The notes under the pieces: model-generated | The model's input: the letters and a program-made list of their open reading frames with translations, nothing else | Told to the model about the DNA's origin: nothing | Databases searched by the model: none | Translations under genes and position numbers: made by a program | In this document: in pieces, positions 55,535 to 64,000 of the stretch | Numbering within the stretch: the stretch's first letter is position 1 | Layout of the letters: every line of letters begins with the position of its first letter | Origin: Limonium bicolor | Taxonomy: Eukaryota > Streptophyta > Magnoliopsida > Caryophyllales > Plumbaginaceae | DNA: 64,000 nucleotides | Assembly (NCBI GenBank): GCA_023374045.1 | Contig: CM041779.1 | Span: 300,834,167-300,898,166 of the forward strand | Reading direction: 5' to 3'

Positions 55535-56263
55535 TTGGATAATGAATATGGTAAGTTTCTGGCAATACTGAAACAACTAAACGTCAACATACAGTTTGTA
55601 GACCTCATTGCCAAAATGCCAAACTACGCCAAATTCCTCAAACCCCTTATCTCCAACAAAACTAAATTGGCCGAAGTCGGTACGGTACCTCTCAATGTAG
55701 CTTGCTCAGCTATTCTGCAACAACCACTACCTTCGAAATGCAATGATCCAGGCAGTTTCACCATCCCAGTCACAATTGGTAGCACCTCATTTCCATACTC
55801 CCTATGCGATCTGGGTGCCTCCATTAATTTGATGCCCCTCTCCACTTTCAAAAGGCTAGGAATTGGAGATATGAAAAAGACCAAGATGACCCTTCAACTG
55901 GCGGATGGTTCGGTAACTTACCCAAGCGGAGTGGTGGAGGATGTTATCATCAAAGTGGAGCACTTATACTTCCCATGTGATTTTGTCATTCTAGACGTCG
56001 AAGAGAACTCCACTACACCTCTCATCCTTGGACGACCTTTCCTTGCCACAGCCAATGTGCACATTTGGGTAGCCCAGGGGACAATCACCCTTCACGCTTA
56101 TAATGAAAAGCTGGAGTTTGCATCAGAACGGTCTCCAGATAACAAATCTAAGGATCTCAAGTTTGTGCGGGACACTCAATCACCATCATCCCCACTTCTC
56201 TTTATCACCCTTCCAGGCGGCATGTCTATTACAGAGATACCACCACCAATCCCTGATGAATAG
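55535..56263 (+). pseudogene. Athila-type aspartic protease
   Basis: In frame with the previous part after one TAG. KFLAILKQLNVNIQFVDLI and MPNYAKFLK are typical of the region before the protease. Active-site block LCDLGASINLMPLSTFKRLG (D-x-G-A-S form), ILGRPFLATA near the C-terminal half. The frame ends at TAG 56261-56263. No RT follows. It would cut the Gag polyprotein. Confidence 0.85.
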
Positions 56264-57576
56264 CGGGATAAGAAAAGAAAACATGCACCCAGGTGGACAC
56301 TCAAAAATACCATCGAGTCATGCTTTGGATCTCCTCCTCATAACCACCCCCCAGGATCGATCTAACGACAAAGCGTCTAGCCAAAGACGTTAAAGAAGGG
56401 CAGCTTCCCGGGAGGCAACCCGGAGGAACTTATCTTTTATATGCTTTTATGCTCTTTTAATTTTCAGGTTCCCTTTTAATTTTGTTTTTGCTAACTCTTA
56501 ACCCCGTTTGTAGTATGGTTGCTTCTAGTGTCTTAAGCAGGTACAATTTCATGTCTACACCGCAACCAAGCTACGCTACTTGAGGCTGAAGCTCAAGTGT
56601 GGGGGAATGCCTATAACACAAGCAAAAATAATCTCAGGGGAGTACCAGTTTCTTTAATTATGCTTTTATTTAAATAAATTCTGCTGAGGAGAGTTTATGT
56701 GCTTAAATGATTATTCGTGAGCTTAGTGTTCTCTCTATTTTATGTACTTACCGAAAAGGTCTTCTGAAACTTTCCCTTGTTTTTCTGGTGAACAATGAGG
56801 ACATTGTTCAATTTAAGTGTGGGGGAGTGTGCCCTTTTTGGTGACATTTTGTGCTAAAATGTTTAATCTCTCTGCTTATCTTGCGTTTGTTCAAATTCAA
56901 TATCGTGGACCCTTTATATGTGGGTTGTTCTCGTTAAGAATAAATACTGTTATGAATTGTGGGATAAATGGTACAAAAATTTTAAAATTTTGATTACTTT
57001 TGAGGTGCATTTTTATGCGGTGTGACCAAATGATCTGCAATTGTTGGATTTTTATTACTCAGGGGTTCTTTCTGTCTTCTCTCTTAGGGATTGCTAAGGG
57101 GCGCTTCTTTGTCAAAAAAGAAAAAAAATATAATAAATAAGGGACTTGCGAGACACCAATGGTAACCAACAAAGAGAGTTTAGTGTTCTTAAAAACAAAG
57201 GCTTAATGCCTACATATTATCTTCTCATCTCTTATGCAAAAGTGAAACAAATGCATAAATCTATTTTTCCTTTTATTTTCTCCTCAATGCCCATTCTTGA
57301 GAGAAGTTGGCCATGGTAAAAGTTCTTAAAGTCACCTTAAATAAGAAGCATTGAAGTACTCCGGATCATACCCCAAAACTCTAATTTTTATTTTTACCCT
57401 GAGTACACCTGTGCCACCAGCAGTTGATGGATCACACTCCTCTAAAAGTTTAAGATCATGTGTTGTTCACCTGCTTATCCTACCCTTCATAATAATATTT
57501 GTTAGTATTGAGCATTCCCTACTTACTTGGGTACATGGTTTTGCTTGAGGACAAGCAAAAGGTAAGTGTGGGGGTG
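56264..57576 (+). other. 3' non-coding region and polypurine tracts of the Athila-type element
   Basis: Begins with the TCCCGGGAGGCAACCCGG region usually just downstream of Athila pol. The purine phrase AAGTGTGGGGG occurs three times: about 56596, 56816 and 57564. The last, AAGTGTGGGGGTG, directly precedes the 3' LTR and is the working polypurine tract; the earlier two are internal copies. No coding evidence. Confidence 0.78.
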
Positions 57577-57583
57577 TGATAAG

Positions 57584-60500
57584 TGTAACGCCCCTATCTA
57601 ACATATTTATAGCGGAAATAAAATACTAAAGGCGTACAGATCATCGGGTTCCAAACACCGGCACCAAACCTCACCAATTACAACTTACATTCCACAAAAG
57701 CTACGGTCTGAACTCAAGAAAAACTTAACACAAAGATAATAGAAATTAAACACATTAACTCTCCACAAAACCTAGTCCCATCCCAAATGCTCATTCTCTT
57801 CGTGGCCACCTGTAAATCAATTCGTACTTGCAAGATGAAACCAAGCAGCCCACCCCGAAAGGGGCGGGTCAGTTCCCTGGAATGGAACGGGTACTAATCT
57901 CCAAAACAGAACTTTAAAAAAAATAACCTTTAAACAAGCAGTAACTTGGAATCAATATTTAAAACAAAACAGAGAACAGACACTAAAAAAAATCACCAAG
58001 TCAAAAATAGCAAGTCAAAGATAGAGTCAACAACAGAAAGGAAAGTTAGTAACAAATTCACACCATGAGTTAGTGAGGGACCATTGCCTTAGTTAGAATA
58101 AGTTCCAGTTAGGAGTAGGAAGTCCAAGTAGCCACCAGGATTAGGAATGATTGGTAGACAATGAAGAATCCAATAACCCAAGAGTAGAATAAACCCCAAT
58201 ACCGAATACGTCCTTTCAGGACAGGGGATATACAGCCCCTCTCTGTTAACTACGTCCACAAAGGACAGGGGATATACAGCCCCTCTCTGTTAACTACGTC
58301 CACTAAGGACAGGGGATATACAGCCCCTCTCTGTTAACTACGTCCACTAAGGACAGGGGATATACAGCCCCTCTCTGTTGCCGATGAAGACGTGCGCACG
58401 CCACCCAAACAAGACCCAGCTCATGGATGAAACGATATCCAGAGTCAAGAAGAATTTCCAAGATTGACTTTTTCCCAAATTCCCACTAGATCACCAACTA
58501 CCCAGAGCAATACCAAAACACTCAGCTACAGCAGTGAGAAGCGTAAACCCTAAGCAGTCAATGTCTAACGGGGCACCAAAAAAGAAGAAACCAATACCCT
58601 ACTTATAACTATCACAAGGATTATTATTTCCCTCAACTATATTAATGTATTTATACACATGTATATATATATATATATTATATATATATCTTTATGTATT
58701 AAAATTTATCCATAGCATTTTTAGGAAATTTTACTGTATTTATTAATGTTCAATAACTTCTAGGCTTAACACAGCCGACTTAAGGTTTATAAAATAATGT
58801 GTTTCCTTATTTATTTAATATATATAAGTATACCCGAATTAGAATTTAACTAAAACATTCCCCATGTAACTTACTATATTTAAACTATCTTATTACTTCG
58901 ACATTTAACTTTATTCCAAGTATATTTCATAAAGTATTTCTTTTACCATATCTTAAGGTTCTAGCTCTTATAATGTTTAGTTATTATAAGTGATAATTTA
59001 ATTAGTTCCTTGATTTACTATAAGTTACCTCTAATTCCCTTTTATAACTGCGTAATATATATATATATATATATTTATTCCTTAGTTTAATTAAAATATT
59101 AACTCCCATATAATATAGTAAATAAAATGTAGGATAATTAAATTCCTTAATTTATATAAGTTTCTACTTAAGTAAGTATATATACATATATATAAATAAT
59201 TTCACTTCTCTCGAAAGCCAATACCAAAAACATTTATAAACTTATTGTTATAAAATGTTAATTTAGTTTCCCTTATTTTCCCCAGCTTAAAAGTTAATTA
59301 ACAAACCATACTTTAATTTTTGGTTACATTAAAAACCTCATATTATAGGTTATTCTTATGAAAAACTCACAAACACAATTTTTAAAACCTTTTTCCGTTG
59401 CCCAAAAATTCCCAAACTTAATATACAGTAACTATAACATTTTAGACATATTATAAAATTTTTATTTCATAAAAATATCTTTTTAATTTAGCCAAATAAT
59501 TCCAAAAAACCCGTAACTTGCAAAAATCATAACTTATGTTTAAAAACCCCAAAACCTTATTAATTTATATCAAAATAAAAATTTCGTGCCAAAATACATT
59601 CGGGAAGGCATTTAAATAGATTCAACAAGTTAGGGTTTATTTCTGAAATTAATATAAAAACTTAAACACTTAAACTTAAACGTTTTAATCTCGGCCGTCC
59701 GTTTCTTTTAACTACGATCGGACGGCCGACATCGCCCAAGTTCTTCAGCAACCTCAGAACGGAACCGAGTACTAAATCGATCTTTTCTCTCAACTCATAG
59801 AACCAAATTGAATGATTCTTGTTTCTATAGTTTCGTAATCAAATTTCGGTTCTATTGGTACCGGTTTCCCCAATTATAATGCAGTATATATCAAGATTCG
59901 AAATCGATTCGTAGGTTAGGGTTCATATCGGTTACAGAGTTGAAATCGAATGCAATTCATACAAATTCTCCTAACCTAACACGAAATTGACTAAATTGGC
60001 ACATGGATTAGGTCGAAAACATGACTAAGAACGACAATATCGGAGCAATTTGGTCGGAGACTCACCGGATTGTGCGAATTGTGCGAATTCCAATTCGGAA
60101 AACTGGGAAAAACTCGAACTTTAACCAGTTCGTGGTGCCAACTTTGAGGATCTATAACTAGAAGTACAAACGAGTTAGGTTATGAGTAAGGGCTCATTGG
60201 AAAGAACAAACTTAGATCTACGTATTGATAGCAAGAACTAAACCTAACTGAACCACACAGAAAGAAATTGAAGTCGCAAAACACGAGTTTACCTCTCTGT
60301 TTCGGTGTTATTTTATGTGCTGGCGAGACCGAAACTTTAGACCTCTATATCTCCCAACTGGTTACGAATCGGACTTGGGCATAAACACGAAAATTGTAGA
60401 GGGATTAGAGATCTTTACAACGAGCTAAAGAAATCGAATTTTGGTTGAGTAACGAAGAAGTTGAAGAAGTTATGATCGACGCAAGTTACCTGAAAACGAA

Positions 60501-61237
60501 GAGAATCTGGAATTCTGGAAACACGTTTCGCAAGGTGGCTACTTTGACTCGATTTTCCGGTTGATTCAGAAGGAGTTAGGGTTTGTATGAGTTATAGTTG
60601 TTTAGAGGGAATGTAGGAGAAGACAACAAAGAGACGGCATTGAAAAATATGGAAGATGAAAAGTTATAGCCGTCTAAAGTTAGGTCAAAACACTGAATCG
60701 TTACCGAAATTCAGGGAAAGAATCGGCTAAGTGTGGGCGACCCATTACAGAGTGACACGTGGCATCTCTTAAAATTTTGATTCAAAACTTCAATCTAGCA
60801 TAACTTTGGCTAGGATGATCCGTTTTTGACGTTCTTTTTATCGATCTTCATGGTTTTCCATAACCTATTTATTGGTATAGGTTTCATGGCCTGGTTTGAC
60901 CATTCTCAAAAAGTCAACTCTAGCAAGGCTTAATAAGCTTTAAGGTTTCTAGAATTTTATATTGACTTTTATGTTTCAAAACAATGTTCCAACACTTCCT
61001 AAAATCTTTATAATATATTTGGAGTGTTTAGAAATTTTCCCAAGATTTATTGACTTATAAATCTTATTATTAAATTCATAATACTATATAATAATGTATA
61101 ATAATTAGGGTTAAATAGGAGAAAACCCCTAAATAAATTTCACAATTCCATATAATAATTTAATATCATAATTCCAATAATAATTTTTAATAAAAGAAAT
61201 CCCCTAAATTAATTTAAATTAATTTAGGGGTATTTCA
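57584..61237 (-). repeat. 3' LTR of the antisense chromovirus (3654 bp)
   Basis: On the minus strand it starts TGAAATACCCCTAAATT and ends GATAGGGGCGTTACA. AT-rich middle with (TA)n at 58663-58690 and 59055-59072. Contains a 44-bp tandem repeat and a CCCC-TTTC-GGGG hairpin near the U5 side. No genes. Confidence 0.88.
58205..58382 (-). repeat. Four-copy 44-bp tandem repeat in the LTR
   Basis: Unit GGACAGGGGATATACAGCCC then CTCTCTGTTAACTACGTCCACTAA, four copies, almost identical. Each unit contains GGGG-ATATACAG-CCCC, so it can form a short stem, again a tandem stem-loop array in an LTR. Confidence 0.9.
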
Positions 61238-61274
61238 GTATATCCCCCTTAAAAGAAACTTCGCCTCGAAGTTT
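61238..61274 (-). other. Polypurine tract and pre-PPT hairpin of the antisense chromovirus
   Basis: On the minus strand: AAACTTCG-AGG-CGAAGTTT (61274-61256), then CTTTTAAGGGGGATATAC next to the LTR. It is the same hairpin plus tract as in the LARD (39189-39220). A second CTTTTAAGGGGGATATGC lies at about 61597-61578. Confidence 0.82.
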
Positions 61275-61655
61275 AACAATCAACTAATAGGCACTCACAC
61301 CGCTTCGGGTGTGCTGAGACAATAATAATTCCAATGAAATTCCATACCATTCCAATCCTTTATTTTTCCATTTCAACATTCCACTCGAGAGTACCGAAAT
61401 CAAATCAAAGTGAATCAAAATATAACTGAAACAAAACACAACACAAACGTGACAAAGTACTGTGCCACAACGTAAAACTACGTACATACATACACCTCTC
61501 ACACTACTAATACTGTTCTCCCTTTACTAACAATGCAACGAGGCATAATCCGGATGAGATAACGAAGGAGGAGTATGCCAGCATATCCCCCTTAAAAGAG
61601 CTAAGGTACGCCCTCGTACCGCCACTAACGTGAATCACCTCAGGATAGCAGAGTA
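61275..61655 (-). other. 3' untranslated region of the antisense chromovirus
   Basis: Between the pol stop and the PPT. It contains a duplicate polypurine tract near 61590. No coding signal beyond short open frames. Confidence 0.6.
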
Positions 61656-63425
61656 TCATGCAAACAGATGTGGGTACTTTACTCTCATGGAGTCCTCGGT
61701 CTCCCAAGTAGCTTCCTCAACCCCATGATGTTCCCAAAGAACCTTCACTAACTTAACTGATCTGCCCCTGGTTTCTCGGACCTTCGTGTCCAAGATCTGT
61801 ATAGGAGTCTCCTCATACCTCAGTGTAGGCTCAATCTCCAACCTCTCTGGCTGCAGTACGTGAGAAGGGTCAGGCATATACTTCTTCAACTGAGATACGT
61901 GAAACACATCGTGTACCTTCCCCAACTCCGCTGGTAGCTCGAGTCTGTAAGCAACTGGGCCCACTCGCTCCGTAATCCTGTACGGGCCGACATACTTAGG
62001 GCTTAGCTTCCCCCTCATCCCGAATCTGAATATCCCTCTCATCGGGGACACTCGTAAGAAGACCATGTCTCCCAACTGAAACTCGAGCTCTCTGGTACGC
62101 TGATCCCCATAAGACTTCTGTCTGGACTGCGCTGCCCTCATGTGCTGCTGAATAACCCTAACGTCATCCTGCAGTGTCTGAATATACTCGGGCCCAATCA
62201 AGACCGCCTCAGCAGGGTCACTCCATGATAAGGGAGTCCGGCACGGCCTGCCATATAGAGCCTGGAATGGTGCCATGCCGATAGACGCATGGTAAGAGTT
62301 ATTATAGGAGAACTCTACCAGGTGTAGACGCTCTACCCAACTCCCCTGATAGTCCAGAGCGACTGCTCGCAACATATCCTCCAATGTCTGAATAGTCCTC
62401 TCAGTCTGCCCATCAGTCTGCGGGTGAAAAGCTGTGCTAAGTCGTAGCTGAGTCCCAAATGCCTCCTGTACCTGACGCCAATATCGACTGAGGAAACGAG
62501 TGTCACGATCAGAGACGATCGTCTTCGGTACCCCATGGTACCGGATATGCTCTGTGGTAAACACCTCAGCCAGTTTGGGCACCTTCCATGTGTCCTTGAT
62601 AGGTATGAACCTAGCTGTCTTGGTCAACCTATCGACTATAACCCATATGGCGTTCAGTCCACCTCTAGCTGGAGGGAGACCGACCACAAAATCCATGCTG
62701 ATGTCGTCAAACTTCCAGCACGGTACTGGAAGTGACTGAATCTGGCCGCCTGGTCGACGATGCTCAAACTTCACTTTCTGACAAGTGAGGCACCGAGAGA
62801 CAAAATCAGCTACATCCCTCTTCATCCCGCTCCACCAGAATAATTGCTTCAAGTCCTTGTACATCTTGGTGGCTCCAGGGTGTACTGATAATGTCGAGGA
62901 ATGAGCCTCTGAAAGAATCCTGGTCTGAAGCTCTGTCGCATCCTGAGGAACGCAGAGTCTGCCTCTGACTCGAAGGTGTCCCTCGCTGTCCAGCTCATAG
63001 TCGTACTTCAAACCGTCAGTCAACCCGTCTGCTAACTTCTGTCTGATGCCCTGTAGATAAACGTCACTGTCCTGGGCTGCATACACCTCCTCAGCTATCG
63101 TGGTCGTCTCTATCAGGGCGAGAAGTGAATAAGCTCTTCTGCTCAGAGCATCTGCCACAACATTTCCTTTCCCTTCTGTGTACTGGAGGTTGATGTCATA
63201 ATCGGCCAGTAGCTCAACCCATCGTCGCTGTCTCAAATTGAGCTCCTTCTGGGTCCAGATGTACTTCAGACTCTTATGGTCTGTCATAATCCGGACTGTG
63301 GCTCCATACAAGTAATGTCGCCAGATCTTCAAGGCGAAGACTATGGCGAGGAGCTCAAGGTCGTGGGTGGGGTAGTTTTCCTCGTGCTTCTTCAGCTGTC
63401 TAGAAGCATACGCTACTACGGCCAT
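61656..63425 (-). pseudogene. pol: RNase H, integrase and chromodomain of the antisense chromovirus
   Basis: 589 residues open without a stop. RNase [21 protein letters not shown] and [17 protein letters not shown]; integrase zinc finger ([20 protein letters not shown]); core [21 protein letters not shown] and [15 protein letters not shown] (Asp, Asp, Glu intact); [13 protein letters not shown] and [11 protein letters not shown]; then the chromodomain ([19 protein letters not shown]) ending PHLFA. The chromodomain directs integration towards marked chromatin. The Met at 63425 is not a real start: the frame continues from RT after a frameshift near 63425, inside RNase H. Confidence 0.93.
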
Positions 63426-64000
63426 GCTGCATCAGTACTCCACCAATTCCTCTGCCTGAAGCATCGCAATATACCTCGTACCCCTCATTCCCCTCTGGGA
63501 TAATCAATACTGGAGCTGTGGTCAAGGCGTCCTTCAGCGCCTTGAAGGAGACCTCACAAGCCTCTGTCCATACAAAAGGACTGTCCTTCTTCATCAAGGA
63601 GGTCAAGGGCTTGGCTAGCCTGGAGAAGTCCTTCACAAAGCGTCTATAGTAGCCAGCCAACCCAAGGAAACTCCTAACCTCTGTCACGGTGCGAGGTCTA
63701 TGCCAGCTCTTCACTGCCTCAATCTTAGCTGGGTCTACAGAAACTCCCTCAGCTGAGATCACGTGTCCAAGAAATGACACCTTGTCCAGCCAAAATTCAC
63801 ACTTGCTGAATTTGGCATATAACTGTTTCTCCCTCAGTCTCCAAGACTGTCCTCAAATGCTGCTCATGTTCCTCTTTGCTCTTGGAGAAGACTAGAATGT
63901 CGTATAAATACGACTACCGACTTATCCAGCTGGGCTTGGAAGACTCTCTGCATCAAGTCCATAAATCTCGCCGGTGCATTGGTCAGTCCAAACGGCATCA
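63400..64000 (-). pseudogene. RT part of the antisense chromovirus, broken
   Basis: [16 protein letters not shown] at the window edge, then the FIDD motif region is damaged: two bases are missing near 63900, destroying the first of the paired aspartates and shifting the frame. A second indel lies near 63835. Then [37 protein letters not shown], and the start of RNase H ([17 protein letters not shown]). The remainder is outside the window. Confidence 0.85.

Larger units (their letters stand above)
51213..57583 (+). mobile_element. Athila-type element with gag and protease but no RT (non-autonomous)
   Basis: 5' LTR 51213-52923, PBS, gag, protease, short 3' region, polypurine tract and the first 7 bases of the 3' LTR (TGATAAG, 57577-57583), where an antisense chromovirus interrupts. 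RT, RNase H and integrase are absent: after the protease the sequence goes straight to the GGGAGGCAACCC region normally found downstream of pol. This resembles the gag-only (TR-GAG) class. It inserted in the integrase of the AlkB chromovirus; the left flank is CAAGT (51208-51212). Confidence 0.87.
57584..64000 (-). mobile_element. Antisense Tekay-like chromovirus, runs off the window
   Basis: Minus orientation: 3' LTR (61237-57584), polypurine tract (about 61258-61238), pol with chromodomain (63780-61656 and beyond). It interrupts the Athila-type 3' LTR 7 bases after its start; the target duplication would be ATAAG (57579-57583). The chromodomain at the integrase C-terminus marks it as a chromovirus. 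The 5' side lies beyond 64000, so whether it has an AlkB domain is unknown. Confidence 0.9.

Noticed and set aside
62500..63503. Plus-strand open frames opposite integrase and RNase H
   Set aside because: Shadows of the well-supported minus-strand pol frame.

Overview
This is a stretch of a large plant nuclear genome made almost entirely of nested, decayed transposable elements. I see no host protein-coding gene, tRNA or rRNA. The case for a plant rests on Tekay-like chromoviruses with 4-5 kb LTRs, Athila- and Tat-type Ty3/gypsy elements with the TGGCGCC-type primer binding site, a CACTA element with an Ulp1-type protease gene, and a plant-type hAT with BED and DUF659 domains. I cannot name the species.

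Layout. 1-48: tail of an Athila-type LTR. 49-4425: chromovirus copy 1 (gag, AlkB-like domain, PR, RT, RNase H), cut by a CACTA element (4426 to about 7490). 7491-8690: unassigned. 8691-11251: Tat-clade pol remnant with an extra archaeal-type RNase H. 11252-20202: a 31-bp tandem array with one inverted block, split by a 3.9 kb hAT element (15573-19480). 20203-22491: 5' LTR, PBS and leader of an Athila/Tat-like element. 22492-51212: a second AlkB-bearing chromovirus (copy 2) with 5' LTR, PBS, intron-containing gag, AlkB exon and nearly intact pol. It is split by a solo LTR (28959-47247, TSD TTAGG). That solo LTR is itself split by a complete non-coding LARD-like element (30027-43355, TSD CTCAC) and carries a 410-bp foldback element. 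51213-57583: an Athila-type element with gag and protease but no RT. 57584-64000: an antisense chromovirus with a chromodomain that runs off the right edge.

The main novelty candidate is the AlkB-like 2-oxoglutarate/Fe(II) dioxygenase domain, related to the plant ALKBH1 type. It sits between the gag zinc knuckle and the protease in two strongly diverged retrotransposon copies. In both copies it is a separate exon, preceded by a GT-AG intron with a matching acceptor context, and further introns interrupt gag at matching places. The inference is a retrotransposon lineage that captured a nucleic-acid demethylase and expresses it from a spliced gag-AlkB transcript. A separate 88-nt intron-like insertion lies in the Tat-clade RNase H.

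Other patterns are tandem arrays of GC-rich stem-loops in three different LTR families, and terminal hairpins (around the PBS, before the PPT, and in U5) shared by coding and non-coding chromoviruses. All frames are broken to some degree. The two LTRs of the LARD differ partly by single-base indels, so some frameshifts elsewhere could be assembly errors.
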